A stretch of DNA of 64,000 bases from Pectobacterium atrosepticum (GCA_019056595.1 CP036163.1:4712001-4776000); one strand, 5' to 3'; positions 34,748 to 43,915 are shown, counted from the stretch's first letter. Numbers and translations: made by a program. The notes: a model not told the origin generated them from the sequence alone.

Positions 34748-35221
34748 ATGTCATGTAATTCATTGGCAGGCGGCATCGCGTCCAGAGAGCAGCGCATTAT
34801 CCAGATGGCGTTATGCCTGCTGGAAAAACGGGTACGAAAAAATTCGCGACAGTTCAAAACCTCGGAGGACACCAAAAGCTGGCTGATGCTGGAGCTCAGC
34901 GGTCTGGATCGCGAGGTCTTTATGGTGCTGTATCTGGATAACCAGCATCGTCTGATAGAAAAGGAAGTTATCGCGCTGGGTGGTATCAACAGTACCGAAG
35001 TGCATCCACGTGAAATCCTCAAAGCCTCACTGCGCCATAACGCCGCCGCCGTGATACTGGCACACAATCATCCTTCCTGCTGTGCCGAGCCCAGTCAGGC
35101 TGACCGCCATATCACCGACAAGCTGAAGGGATCACTGTCACAACTCGACGTCAGAGTCCTCGATCATCTGGTTGTCGGCGGCGCTGATGTGGTGTCGTTT
35201 GCTGAACGTGGCTGGCTGTGA
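34748..35221 (+). CDS. RadC-like JAB-domain protein (YeeS/YkfG/YfjY type)
   Basis: 157 residues. The metal-binding motif [14 protein letters not shown] places the ligands at His106, His108 and Asp119, with the usual upstream Glu and the [14 protein letters not shown] block. It lacks the N-terminal helix-hairpin-helix part of chromosomal RadC, as do the island-borne YeeS, YkfG and YfjY. Despite the name a DNA repair role is not established. In CP4-44 the same gene precedes yeeT-yeeU-yeeV; here no YeeT-like gene is visible between. Confidence 0.9.
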   Translation: MSCNSLAGGIASREQRIIQMALCLLEKRVRKNSRQFKTSEDTKSWLMLELSGLDREVFMVLYLDNQHRLIEKEVIALGGINSTEVHPREILKASLRHNAAAVILAHNHPSCCAEPSQADRHITDKLKGSLSQLDVRVLDHLVVGGADVVSFAERGWL

Positions 35222-35260
35222 TGATCACATTTACTACCGCACTTTTATAAGGAAACCATC

Positions 35261-35596
35261 ATGCCATCATCGAATACCCCTGAATGGGGACTAAAATGTG
35301 CTGTCACGCCGCGATTCGGAGCCAGGCTGGTTCAGGAAGGTCACCGCCTGCACTATCTGGCAGACCGGGCCAGCATTGTCGGTACGTTTAGCAAAACAGA
35401 AGCCCAAAATCTGGAGCGTTGCTTCCCTGAGCTAATTAAGCTGTTGGAGCAGAAGCTACGCATGGGGGAACTGAATCCCCGTCAGCAGAACTGCGTCACG
35501 CTGCATTGCAACGAATGGATCTGTGAAGCCGATACGCTGGGCAGTGTTGGCTACGTGTATATTGTTATCTATCCCTCTTCGGCAGCAGCAGAATAA
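35261..35596 (+). CDS. cbeA: CbeA/YeeU-type antitoxin
   Basis: 111 residues matching YeeU (CbeA): NTPEWGLKCAVTPRFGARLVQEG near the start (WGL and PRFGARLVQEG are family marks), ADRA and LEQKLRMGELNPRQQ further on, and an ADTLGSVGYVYIVIYP C-terminal strand. This type IV antitoxin protects MreB and FtsZ bundles from the toxin CbtA rather than binding the toxin. It directly precedes the toxin gene and has a TAAGGAAA site. Confidence 0.92.
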   Translation: MPSSNTPEWGLKCAVTPRFGARLVQEGHRLHYLADRASIVGTFSKTEAQNLERCFPELIKLLEQKLRMGELNPRQQNCVTLHCNEWICEADTLGSVGYVYIVIYPSSAAAE

Positions 35597-35664
35597 CCTG
35601 CAACTTCTCCCCCATCCTGAGCATTTTCCTGATTTTAACGACTTAACCTGTAGAGAGTATTCCC

Positions 35665-35985
35665 ATGCAAACATCACCTGCAATCCCGCCACGGGAGGAT
35701 AACCCCTGTCCGTCACCTATAACCGTCTGGCAGCAACTGCTGACCTACCTGCTGGAAAAGCACTACGGCCTGACGCTGAACGATACACCATTCTGTGAGG
35801 AAAACGTGATTCAAGCGCATATCGATGCTGGCGTCACGTTGGTCAATGCCGTGAATTTTCTGGTGGAAAAATACGAACTGGTGCGCATCGATCGCGACGG
35901 TTTTAACTGGCAGGAGCAATCGCCGTTTCTCACTGCCGTTGATGTTCTCCGTGCCAGACGTGCTACCGGCTTGCTCAAAGCATAA
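35665..35985 (+). CDS. cbtA: CbtA/YeeV-type toxin
   Basis: 106 residues of the CbtA family: [49 protein letters not shown] and the end [12 protein letters not shown]. coli CbtA binds MreB and FtsZ and blocks cell elongation and division. It follows cbeA by about 70 bases, the standard order. Full length and intact. Confidence 0.93.
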   Translation: MQTSPAIPPREDNPCPSPITVWQQLLTYLLEKHYGLTLNDTPFCEENVIQAHIDAGVTLVNAVNFLVEKYELVRIDRDGFNWQEQSPFLTAVDVLRARRATGLLKA

Positions 35986-36099
35986 AGACTGCGAGCCGCT
36001 TTCCAGTAATACCAGACCAAATCTATTTATCCTTCTCCCCGATGCATAATGCGCCAGCCCTTACCGGCTGGCGCATTTGCTTTTATCTATGGACCACAA

Positions 36100-36936
36100 A
36101 TGATGCAAATTGAACCCGAGGTTTTGACCGAACACACCGAGCTGATTTGCTCGACCAATATCGAACGTATCGTTACCGGACGTGATACCGCGCTGCAACA
36201 GATAGAACAGCTCCTCAACCAGCTACGGGCGATCTCAACACTAACAGCGACTATTGGTGGCGGCACCGCTGAAGACTGGGCGTTAAAGCAAGGGCATCGC
36301 TACGACTGCTGGCTGACAGAAACACCTGGCAAAGCGATGCCTGCCATTACCCGCACACTGGATCGTAATATCTGGCGCGACCTGATGCTGAAATCCGGCA
36401 TGTTGACGCTGATGGATGCTGAAGCGCGTAGCCAGTGGCATAAAAATCTGGATGAGGGGGAGCTACCGGTCATCAGCGAAGCCAATATACTCAGCACCTT
36501 TGAGCAACTCCACCAAAGTAAACAGGAGGTATTTGAGCGAGGTGTTATTAACGTATTCAAAGGGCTATCGTGGGATTACAAAACCAATCACCCTTGCTAC
36601 TTTGGCAAGAAAATCATCATCAGCAATCTGGTGACATACAACCGTTGGGGCTTTGGCCTGAATTGGGGCTGGCGACGCGATCAACTGGCTGATTTGGAAA
36701 GAATGCTGTATCTGTTGGATGGTAAACCGCTCCCCGACAATCGGGGCGATGTAACCATCCGGTTGATGGACCATATCCGTGATAATCCTCACGAGCAGGA
36801 ATACGAAGATGAGTTCTTTAGTGTGCGTTACTTTCAGAAAGGCACTGGGCATCTCACCTTTAAACGCCCTGACCTGATCGATCAGATGAACGATATAATT
36901 GCCAAACATTATCCAGGGATGTTGGCGGCAAGGTGA
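36100..36936 (+). CDS. DUF4942 protein
   Basis: About 278 residues. The blocks DRNIWRDLMLKSGMLTLMDAEAR, WDYKTN, FGKKIIISNLV and GRGDV-like NRGDVTIRLMD agree with DUF4942 proteins, which commonly follow CbtA-type toxin genes in enterobacterial islands. The function is unknown. I use the ATG at 36100; an in-frame ATG at 36049 lies in sequence that looks non-coding. No catalytic motif is evident. Confidence 0.8.
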   Translation: MMQIEPEVLTEHTELICSTNIERIVTGRDTALQQIEQLLNQLRAISTLTATIGGGTAEDWALKQGHRYDCWLTETPGKAMPAITRTLDRNIWRDLMLKSGMLTLMDAEARSQWHKNLDEGELPVISEANILSTFEQLHQSKQEVFERGVINVFKGLSWDYKTNHPCYFGKKIIISNLVTYNRWGFGLNWGWRRDQLADLERMLYLLDGKPLPDNRGDVTIRLMDHIRDNPHEQEYEDEFFSVRYFQKGTGHLTFKRPDLIDQMNDIIAKHYPGMLAAR

Positions 36937-37067
36937 TTATCGACAGGCTAGGGGGCTGGATGGAGGTTACCTATCTCGTTGCTACGGTGATGGTAATGTT
37001 AGTCTGGTAATGTAAAAGGGGGATACGACATGTTATGTGCCACGTATCGTTTGGCGGGAGAAGGGCG

Positions 37068-37265
37068 ATGATGAGAAAAGGGAATAGCAGTATCTCAAAA
37101 ACTGCTGCATTGACCGATGATGTGAAAGACGCAGATACGACAGCGATCGATCACTCACGTATCACTACGTCATCGGGGGAGAGCTGGGATGGTTGGTTTG
37201 CTACCGAGGATGCCACTTCTGATTTTATGGAGGACAGGGAGCAACCTAAAGCCCCCCAGACCTGA
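37068..37265 (+). pseudogene. Decayed VapB-type antitoxin, without a toxin gene
   Basis: 65 residues. The end SSGESWDGWF...TSDFMEDREQP is the toxin-binding tail of VapB antitoxins, and TDDVKDADTTAIDHSRIT aligns with the preceding AbrB-type part. The N-terminal DNA-binding strand (normally NRSQAVRLP) is missing or altered. No VapC (PIN-domain) gene follows in the next 500 bases. A GGGAG site upstream is kept, so a peptide could still be made. Confidence 0.65.
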
Positions 37266-37539
37266 TGATAGCGGTGAACCGATTGCCAGAAATGCACTCG
37301 CTGTCTTGATAACGGTTTTGCTATCTACATTAAACCACGATAGCATCTAACCGCTGAATGAAGTTGTACTGATGTTATTTATACATCAGATTTTGCATCG
37401 CAACATTTTTAACATCACTGTTGAATTGTGTGGCGAGTAGTCACTGGTGTGAAGGGAAAAAGACTGAGTATACAAATGAGGATATATCGTCTATGTTCAC
37501 TTATGATGTGTCTTTATTTTCAATAAGATGGGTTTGTTT
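37266..37539. other. Non-coding right end of the island
   Basis: About 270 bases between the vapB relic and attR. No gene or strong hairpin seen. Excision-factor binding sites would be expected here, but none can be named from the sequence alone. Confidence 0.4.
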
Positions 37540-37566
37540 TTCAAGTCCCGCCCCGGCACCATTGAT
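37540..37566 (+). repeat. attR: right attachment site of the tRNA-Leu island
   Basis: 27 bases repeating the tRNA-Leu 3' end and the next few bases, identical to 16932-16959 except for one missing G. It is followed by sequence with a terminator fitting the original end of the tRNA operon. Confidence 0.9.
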
Positions 37567-37604
37567 TTAAGCTAATAAAAACAATTAGTTATATAATATT
37601 ATAC

Positions 37605-37626
37605 GCCACCGCAAGGTGGTTTTTTT
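37605..37626 (+). terminator. Displaced terminator of the tRNA Gly-Cys-Leu operon
   Basis: CCACC, loop GCAA, GGTGG, then seven T. It lies 40 bases after attR, the distance expected for the tRNA operon before the island entered. Confidence 0.85.
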
Positions 37627-37823
37627 ATGCCTGAAAATCCCTTTCCTAATATGATTTTTTTGTCAGTGCTAGATATGCACTATTTTGACCACCAGTTCAC
37701 TAGAACGAACAGCATTTTACAGTTGTATCAGTCTGTCACTGCCGATGGTCAAGTGTCCTGATATTGACTATTTTTCTGCTAATAGCCCCTGAATATAAAG
37801 GTCTTTATCCCTCATCAGAACGT

Positions 37824-38852
37824 CTATTTTTGAATCCGTGCCTGTTCAACGGCCAGTCGTTCTATTGCTCCTGCGCGGAGTGTCGCCAACTGTTTGAGGA
37901 GCCCTTTTGCATCTACCATGGGGTGTGGTTGGTCAGGCTGATGTACTTTTAGTTGATTTTGCATTTCAATTTGACCGTTACTAAAAGGATGCGCGGTGAG
38001 ATGGACTGTAATGGGGTGCTTAGAATCTTCCACCATCACCTTAATACGGTCTATGCTTCGGATGTAGGCCTCAACCTGTTGCGGACCGTCTATAGCATTT
38101 AATCCTAATCCGCCAATAGTAATCGCGTGATAGGTGTTATTCCTCTCTTTGACATCAAGCACATAAGATGTGGTGCCCCAAGTGTGGCCTGGGGTAATGT
38201 AGGCATGAAATGTAGTATCACCCACCGTCAACGCATCGCCGTCTTTCACCAAGATATCTGTGGTGGCTGGGTCAGGCATTGCCCATGCGCTAGGTTTCCC
38301 CAGTGTTTTTTTTGCATCAGCCTGCGCTTCCTTCCATCCTTCCTCAGACATGACAAAACGTGCGTTGGTTAACGACTTGAGTTTAGATACGCCGCCTACA
38401 TGATCAAAATGTCCGTGTGTTAGCAGTACCATTTTGATATCTGATGGCTCGACGCCGATTTTTTTAATGTTATCCATAAGCTGGTCTGTAAATTCTCCAT
38501 ACAGCGTATCTATTAGTACTGGGCCTTCGCTGGTTTTGATGAGCCAGGCTGAGACCCAACAAATGCCGACATAATAAACATTGTCAAATACCTGATAGGG
38601 TTCGACGGCCTGGGCCTTTGCATCATTCAGCCAACGTCCAAGTTCGGCAGGCATTTTACCGCTGCTTCCAAATTGGTTGAAAAATTGGTTGATAGCTGAG
38701 GATGGACCGCACCCTGTCAGTGAGGTGATGGCGGGACTATTTGTTTCTGCACCTTTTGTTTCTGTACCTTGTGATGGGAGAGTGTGAGCCGTAGCAGCCA
38801 CACTGATTAAAAGTAAGAAAGCTGCTAGGGGCGTAAGACGTTGGTTTTTCAT
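37824..38852 (-). CDS. Exported metallo-beta-lactamase-fold hydrolase, B3-like
   Basis: 342 residues with a signal peptide (LAAFLLLISVAATAHT). The zinc motif HGHFDH (His-x-His-x-Asp-His), then TPGHTWGTTSY, then LTAHPFS near the C-terminus supply ligands for two zincs as in subclass B3 enzymes. The VGICWVSAWLIKTSEGPVLIDT block also fits B3-like proteins. It has about 50 extra residues at the ends compared with B3 lactamases (about 290). Beta-lactamase activity is possible but other periplasmic hydrolases share this fold. A LysR gene is divergent 111 bases away. Confidence 0.82.
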   Translation of the reverse strand: MKNQRLTPLAAFLLLISVAATAHTLPSQGTETKGAETNSPAITSLTGCGPSSAINQFFNQFGSSGKMPAELGRWLNDAKAQAVEPYQVFDNVYYVGICWVSAWLIKTSEGPVLIDTLYGEFTDQLMDNIKKIGVEPSDIKMVLLTHGHFDHVGGVSKLKSLTNARFVMSEEGWKEAQADAKKTLGKPSAWAMPDPATTDILVKDGDALTVGDTTFHAYITPGHTWGTTSYVLDVKERNNTYHAITIGGLGLNAIDGPQQVEAYIRSIDRIKVMVEDSKHPITVHLTAHPFSNGQIEMQNQLKVHQPDQPHPMVDAKGLLKQLATLRAGAIERLAVEQARIQK

Positions 38853-38963
38853 TCTTTATCTCTTGTCTGGATAGTAAAACCCAGACTATAGTTGCAGAAA
38901 TCGGATGAATAAATACGAAGTAATGCAAACTAACGTTGCATATTTCGGACAATATGAGGGCTT

Positions 38964-39911
38964 ATGGATCGCTTTGTTGCCATGCAGGTATTTGTTGATG
39001 TGGTTGAGTTAGGAAGTCTCACTGCCGCAGCGAACAAACTGGATATCTCGCGGGCCATGGCTACGCGGTATATCGCATCATTGGAGAAATCATTTGGCGT
39101 TCGGTTATTGCATCGTTCCAGTCGCAGTTTGGGGCTGACCAGTGCTGGGAGCGAAATTTTGTCCTATTGCCGACAAATTTTAGCTCTAAATGATGATATT
39201 GGTGCGGCCCTTGAGAGTAAGAGCCAAGAGCCTAACGGCTTGATTCGGGTTGCGAGCAGTATCTCATTCGGTCAATCCTATCTGGCCGATGCGATGAGGC
39301 GCTATGCTTCCCAATACCCCAAGGTTGCTATTGAAATGGTGTTGAAGGATGCATCAATTAATCTGGTGGAACAGCGGATTGATCTGGCTATTCATGTTGG
39401 TAACAAGCTCGATCCGAGTGTGATTTCACGCCAACTGACCCGATGTGCTTCTGTCGTTTGTGCTGCACCCGATTATCTGGCACGTAATGGAACGCCCCAA
39501 CGGCCAGACGATCTCAGGCAACACAACTGCTTGCACCACACGCGTTTTGGCAACGTCTGGCGTTTTCAGCGCCCGTCGGCTAAGGGGGAAAATTTGGTGA
39601 TGGATGAAGTGGATGTCACGGGCAACTTTGCCGCGAATGATAGTATGGTGCTTTTGCATGCTGCGCTGGCGGGCGGGGGTATCGTTCATTTACCCGCTTT
39701 TACGGCAGATCCTTATCTTCGCACCGGCGCACTGGTTCGCGTTTTGACGGACTATTTATTGCCGGAACTGGGTGTCTATGCGTTATACAGCTCACGTAAA
39801 TATTTACCGACCAGCACACGGACGTTACTGGATTTTTTGCTTGATGATTTGGCAAGCGACAACGCTGATGGCACTAAGAGGCGAGCCGTGTCTCGATCAC
39901 TGACAGCCTAA
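38964..39911 (+). CDS. LysR-family regulator divergent from the metallo-hydrolase
   Basis: 315 residues. The N-terminal winged helix (MQVFVDVVELGSLTAAANKLDISRAMATRYIASLEKSFGVRLLHRSSR) and a full co-inducer domain (about 90-300) are present. The ATG is preceded by GAGGG. The divergent layout suggests that it controls the metallo-hydrolase gene, as LysR regulators often do, and itself. The ligand is unknown. Confidence 0.92.
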   Translation: MDRFVAMQVFVDVVELGSLTAAANKLDISRAMATRYIASLEKSFGVRLLHRSSRSLGLTSAGSEILSYCRQILALNDDIGAALESKSQEPNGLIRVASSISFGQSYLADAMRRYASQYPKVAIEMVLKDASINLVEQRIDLAIHVGNKLDPSVISRQLTRCASVVCAAPDYLARNGTPQRPDDLRQHNCLHHTRFGNVWRFQRPSAKGENLVMDEVDVTGNFAANDSMVLLHAALAGGGIVHLPAFTADPYLRTGALVRVLTDYLLPELGVYALYSSRKYLPTSTRTLLDFLLDDLASDNADGTKRRAVSRSLTA

Positions 39912-40254
39912 TGTATAGCGTTAGAATAGGCATTCGATAGACTACAGATGCACATCCACGACCGCATCTGTAATTAAACGAGTTGCTGGCTTGGGTAAAT
40001 AGAGCATTAACTCCTTGAATGTCCGATGTGATCATATGCACTCTTCTTCGTTCGACAGGATATATAACCATATAGTATGAAGGGATGTTATCGTGAAGAT
40101 ACATCTACAGATATATTTGATTCACATGATTAGTTGAGATGTTGGAAGGCGGGTTGGCGGGTGATATGGCAGATTAATGTTACAGAAAATCACTCTTTTA
40201 ATCGCCGTTAAGAGACGGCGATAAATAGCAAAACTGCTGTTACTAGATTTTTAT
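39912..40254. other. Intergenic region before the KTSC gene
   Basis: About 340 bases with no gene I can support. ATCGCCGT-TAAGAG-ACGGCGAT (40201-40222) is a perfect eight-base stem without a T run, perhaps ending the leftward KTSC gene. Confidence 0.4.
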
Positions 40255-40506
40255 CTATTTGTTTTTTCGGCATAAGAATTTATCTTTTATCACGCCATCA
40301 AAGAAACGACCTTTAGAGACGACAGAGTCAGAAATAAACTTTTTGTAGATAGATTCAGGTACGCCAACATATTGATAGATATCTTTGTTATGAAACGCTA
40401 TCTCAAGGGTGTGCGTCTGTGGGTCATACCCAATGGAATCAATTCGTGACGATGAAACCTGCTGTCGCTGCAATGCTTGTTCCTCCCTTGTGTAAAATAA
40501 GATCAA
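40255..40506 (-). CDS. KTSC-domain protein
   Basis: 83 residues. The block VSSSRIDSIGYDPQTHTLEIAF, then YQYVGVP, then SKGRFFDGVIKDKF follows the KTSC-domain pattern, a short domain of unknown function found alone or fused to other domains. The first 15 residues may be over-called. It is a single gene. Confidence 0.8.
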   Translation of the reverse strand: MILFYTREEQALQRQQVSSSRIDSIGYDPQTHTLEIAFHNKDIYQYVGVPESIYKKFISDSVVSKGRFFDGVIKDKFLCRKNK

Positions 40507-40567
40507 AGTATAAAAAATTTACTGCATGACGCATTGTCGACGATCATGCTTATTTATGGTTCATCGC

Positions 40568-40668
40568 GGGTTAGCGTGAAAGAATAGAAAACGGCAGTAA
40601 GAACGTTTAGGTTTGTATTTGCCAAAAAACGCCCTAAACCTCCAGACTGCTGCCATGAATGCTAACCC
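40568..40668. repeat. 101-base imperfect palindrome
   Basis: Nested complementary pairs: GGGTTAGC/GCTAACCC at the ends, GGCAGT/ACTGC-GCC next, and GTTTAGG/CCTAAAC near the centre. The loop is about 20 bases. It could be a miniature transposable element, an IS-end pair or a structured RNA. The surrounding 350 bases (40507-40863) hold no other feature. Confidence 0.55.
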
Positions 40669-40863
40669 GACTTTACTCTTCTGGAAAGGGTTTGATGTTG
40701 AGTTCCACACCGAAATCGCCCCACATACACGCTTAATTATGCCTCAGCCATTGAGTCAGTGACGATGGGCATGAATATCGCGCTCGTTTGGTATACAAAT
40801 AACGATGTTGCCTCGTGAGCGGCTTCGCGTAATTCTCAGCCAAATGAGACAATTCTGCGGCGG

Positions 40864-41340
40864 GTGCGATACACTTCGACCATCTTATCAATGGGGTACG
40901 TTAGCGAATTATTCGGCGTGAACGTTAAACGAGTAGCAGCCTGCCTAGCCATTTTTTCTATGATGATGCTGTTTATTGCCCCCTTGATTTCAAGATCATT
41001 GGTGCAGCTATCGGCCTGTCAGGTATCCGCCCATCACATGCCTGCTGCATCTCAGCATCACCATGGCGTAGATGATCATGAGACATGTCATCGCGGCAGT
41101 ACGCCGCATAATCTGATGATGTCCAGCATCGGTCTTTCGCCGATGGAGGACATTGCCTGCGGATACTGCCAGCTTCTTGTGCATTTACCGTTCATTCTTT
41201 CTGTCATATTGCCATTGCTCTGGTTGCTATTATCCGCACACCGGCCGACGTATTCCCCTAATTTTGTTTGCCCAACGTTATTCCGACCCTATTGCCCACA
41301 GCGTGCCCGTGCGCCTCCCGAGACGGTTTCTTTGCTTTGA
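40864..41340 (+). CDS. DUF2946-type protein beside the copper receptor
   Basis: 158 residues at most. Two hydrophobic stretches flank a His-, Met- and Cys-rich segment (HHMPAASQHHHG, HETCHRG, then DIACGYCQLLVHLP), a pattern of DUF2946 proteins, which often stand beside copper or haem-related TonB receptors. The His/Met content fits metal binding, likely in the periplasm. The start is uncertain: none of the candidates (40864, 40891 or a GTG at 40919) has a good ribosome-binding site. Confidence 0.75.
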   Translation: MRYTSTILSMGYVSELFGVNVKRVAACLAIFSMMMLFIAPLISRSLVQLSACQVSAHHMPAASQHHHGVDDHETCHRGSTPHNLMMSSIGLSPMEDIACGYCQLLVHLPFILSVILPLLWLLLSAHRPTYSPNFVCPTLFRPYCPQRARAPPETVSLL

Positions 41341-41373
41341 ATCCTTTTAATAACGACATCCGTCGGCGTACTT

Positions 41374-41400
41374 CCTATGGTCGGGCGATCCCTCCATAGG
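41374..41400 (+). promoter_or_regulatory. Hairpin between DUF2946 and copper receptor genes
   Basis: CCTATGG and CCATAGG separated by 13 bases with inner GGG/CCC pairing. No T run follows, so it is more likely an RNA-processing or attenuation element than a terminator. Confidence 0.4.
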
Positions 41401-41447
41401 CGTTCTGCCGCATGTTGTTATGGCATAAGAAACCGTAAGGCAACACG

Positions 41448-43457
41448 ATGAAAAAAATTGAATTTGTATACACGCCCGCCGCTTCTTTGGTGCTGGTGGC
41501 GCTATCCTCTTTACCCGTGATGGCACAGGGCGATCACGATCATTCCGCTTCTCACGCTATGCTGAATGATGATGCCGTGATGGTGGTGACTGCCCCCGAT
41601 ACTTCTCCTCTTACGCTGGTGACCTCGCCGAAAACCCCGCGACAGCCAGTACCGGCCAGCGATGGCTCGGATTATCTGAAAACCATTCCCGGGTTCTCGC
41701 AAATACGCAACGGTGGAACCAATGGCGATCCTGTTTTCCGGGGCATGTTTGGATCGAGACTACGCATCCTTTCTAATAATGGTGAGATGTTGGGCGCCTG
41801 CCCGTCACGCATGGATGCACCGAGTTCGTACATCTCGCCCGAAAGCTATGACCTGTTAACCTTTACCAAAGGACCGCAGACCGTGCTGTGGGGCGCGGGA
41901 AATTCAGCGGGAACCGTGCGATTTGAGCGGACACAGCCGCGTTTTGATAAACCGGGAATACAGGGCAACGCCAGCGTATTGGCTGCATCAAACGATCGTC
42001 ATGATGAAAATGCTGATGTCAGCTTCGGGAGTGAAGAGGGCTATGTTCGACTCATTGGTAATAAATCACAGTCGGGCGATTACAAAGAGGGTGATGGAAA
42101 ACGCGTGGCATCAAAGTGGGATAAATGGAATGCGGATGTGGCGCTCGGCTGGACGCCAGACAGCGACACACTGCTGGAGCTGACCGCAGGCAAAGGTGAT
42201 GGAGAAGCGCGCTACGCTGGGCGTGGCATGGATGGTTCGCAATTTAAGCGTGAGAGTTTGGGTCTACGTGCCGAGAAATCCAATATAGGGAACGTATTCG
42301 ATAAGCTTGAAGCGAGTGTGTATTACAACTATGCCGATCACGTTATGGATAATTACACGCTGCGCTCACCGGGTGGTATGGGGATGATGAGCATGCCAAT
42401 GGCCAGTCAACTGGATAGAAAAACGGTTGGCGGACGGATGATGGCAACGTGGATATGGTCCGATTATGAGCTGAAAAGCGGGGCGGACATGCAGACGAAT
42501 ACGCATCGCCGTTGGAGGAATGATAGCTGGAAGAAAGATGCGCAATTTAACACCTATGGTGTCTTCAGCGAACTTACCTGGCAGGCCACTGGGCAGAGTA
42601 AGGTCATAGGGGGAACGCGCATGGATAAAACCAAGGTCGAGAATGACACGGGCACTGGCGCGAGCGAACGGCACGATACGTTACCAGCAGGTTTTATCCG
42701 CGTGGAGCATACGCTGGCCGATAGCCCAGTAATGCTGTACGCAGGCGTTGGCTACACCGAGCGCTTTCCTGATTATTGGGAGCTTTTCTCGCCAACCTAT
42801 GGGCCGAGCAGAACGCAGAGTGCGTTCGATCATGTTAAAACCGAGAAAACGACCCAGCTTGATATTGGCGCGCAGTACAGCGGCGAACGTCTGAACAGTT
42901 GGGTCTCTGCCTATGTGGGACGGGTTAATGATTTTATCCTGTTCCGCTATGATCCGATGAATGCCAGGGTCAGCGAGGCGGATAATGTTAATGCGACCAT
43001 CATGGGAGGCGAAACGGGATTCAGCTATAAATTAACGGATAGCTGGAAAACGGACGCCAGCCTAGCGTATTCCTGGGCGAAGAATACGGATGACCATCGG
43101 CCGCTGCCGCAAATTCCTCCGCTGGAAGCGCGCTTGGGATTATCGTGGGAAAAAGGTAACTGGAGTAGCACGGGTTTGCTGCGTCTGGTGAGTCAGCAAA
43201 ATAGGGTGGCGATTAGCGAAGGTAACGTTGTCGGAAAAGACTTTGATAATAGCCCCGGCTTTGCGATTTTCTCGGCTAATGCGGCGTATCGTGTTAACCA
43301 ATACGTCAAACTGAGTACGGGTGTCGATAACTTGTTTAACACCACTTACAGTGAACATCTCAACCTTGCCGGTAATAGCAGTTTCGGTTATTCAGCCAAC
43401 ACATCCGTAAACGAGCCGGGTAGAACCTACTGGGCGAAGGTGAATGTTACCTTCTAA
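41448..43457 (+). CDS. TonB-dependent copper receptor (OprC type)
   Basis: 669 residues. A signal peptide ends near VMAQG. A His-rich start of the mature part (DHDHSASHAM) and a TonB-box-like DAVMVVTAP precede the plug domain (KTIPGFSQIRNGGTNGDPVFRGMFGSRLRILSNN in part; LWGAGNSAGTVRFER). The barrel ends RTYWAKVNVTF with a terminal Phe. Together with methionine-rich loops (GGMGMMSMPMA) this matches TonB-dependent copper receptors. It moves copper across the outer membrane or binds it there. Likely co-expressed with the DUF2946 gene. Confidence 0.88.
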   Translation: MKKIEFVYTPAASLVLVALSSLPVMAQGDHDHSASHAMLNDDAVMVVTAPDTSPLTLVTSPKTPRQPVPASDGSDYLKTIPGFSQIRNGGTNGDPVFRGMFGSRLRILSNNGEMLGACPSRMDAPSSYISPESYDLLTFTKGPQTVLWGAGNSAGTVRFERTQPRFDKPGIQGNASVLAASNDRHDENADVSFGSEEGYVRLIGNKSQSGDYKEGDGKRVASKWDKWNADVALGWTPDSDTLLELTAGKGDGEARYAGRGMDGSQFKRESLGLRAEKSNIGNVFDKLEASVYYNYADHVMDNYTLRSPGGMGMMSMPMASQLDRKTVGGRMMATWIWSDYELKSGADMQTNTHRRWRNDSWKKDAQFNTYGVFSELTWQATGQSKVIGGTRMDKTKVENDTGTGASERHDTLPAGFIRVEHTLADSPVMLYAGVGYTERFPDYWELFSPTYGPSRTQSAFDHVKTEKTTQLDIGAQYSGERLNSWVSAYVGRVNDFILFRYDPMNARVSEADNVNATIMGGETGFSYKLTDSWKTDASLAYSWAKNTDDHRPLPQIPPLEARLGLSWEKGNWSSTGLLRLVSQQNRVAISEGNVVGKDFDNSPGFAIFSANAAYRVNQYVKLSTGVDNLFNTTYSEHLNLAGNSSFGYSANTSVNEPGRTYWAKVNVTF

Positions 43458-43657
43458 TTTAACGTTGTAACGTATGGATAAACCGCACTGTAGCCATTTT
43501 TTGACGGATTACAGTGCGGTTCAGGGAGTGATACGCTGCGTGAAACTCGCACTTTCATTTTATCTGCGAAGATTAGTCTCAATTATTTCGATGAATGCTG
43601 ACAAATCCCGAGTGCTGAACTATTTTCATAAGTAATTATCACGTTACGGAGGTCGAT

Positions 43658-43825
43658 ATGGGATTTTGGCGCATTGTACTGACTATTCTTTTACCACCGT
43701 TGGGCGTGTTATTGGGGAAAGGAATTGGTGGCGCGTTTATTCTGAATATTATTCTGACGCTGTTGGGTTATTTTCCCGGTTTGGTGCATGCGTTTTGGGT
43801 GCAGACAAAAGACGATGGAATTTAA
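43658..43825 (+). CDS. yqaE: YqaE/Pmp3-family small membrane protein
   Basis: 55 residues with two membrane helices and the family marks LLPPLGVLLGKG and NIILTLLGYFPGLVHAFWV. Pmp3/YqaE proteins are small plasma-membrane proteolipids linked to salt and general stress; the molecular role is unknown. The ATG has a CGGAGGT site. A strong terminator follows. Confidence 0.93.
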   Translation: MGFWRIVLTILLPPLGVLLGKGIGGAFILNIILTLLGYFPGLVHAFWVQTKDDGI

Positions 43826-43860
43826 TGGCTGAAAAAACTGAACGACGATCATGATGAAAT

Positions 43861-43894
43861 AACGGGGAGGCAACATGCCTCCCCGTTATTTTTT
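43861..43894. terminator. Bidirectional terminator between yqaE and the DASS transporter
   Basis: AACGGGGAGGC, loop AACAT, GCCTCCCCGTT, then ATTTTTT. The perfect 11-base stem serves both converging genes. Confidence 0.92.
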
Positions 43895-43915
43895 GCGAAC
43901 ATACAGGACAGGCGA

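Noticed and set aside
32008..35985. Whole block as an intact CP4-44 prophage
   Set aside because: Only the GTPase, RadC-like and CbeA/CbtA genes match; the other CP4-44 genes, such as flu and yeeR, are absent and a different cassette lies between.
37764..37952. 62-codon rightward frame at the end of the metallo-hydrolase gene
   Set aside because: It is antisense to the C-terminus of a well-supported gene and has no similarity.
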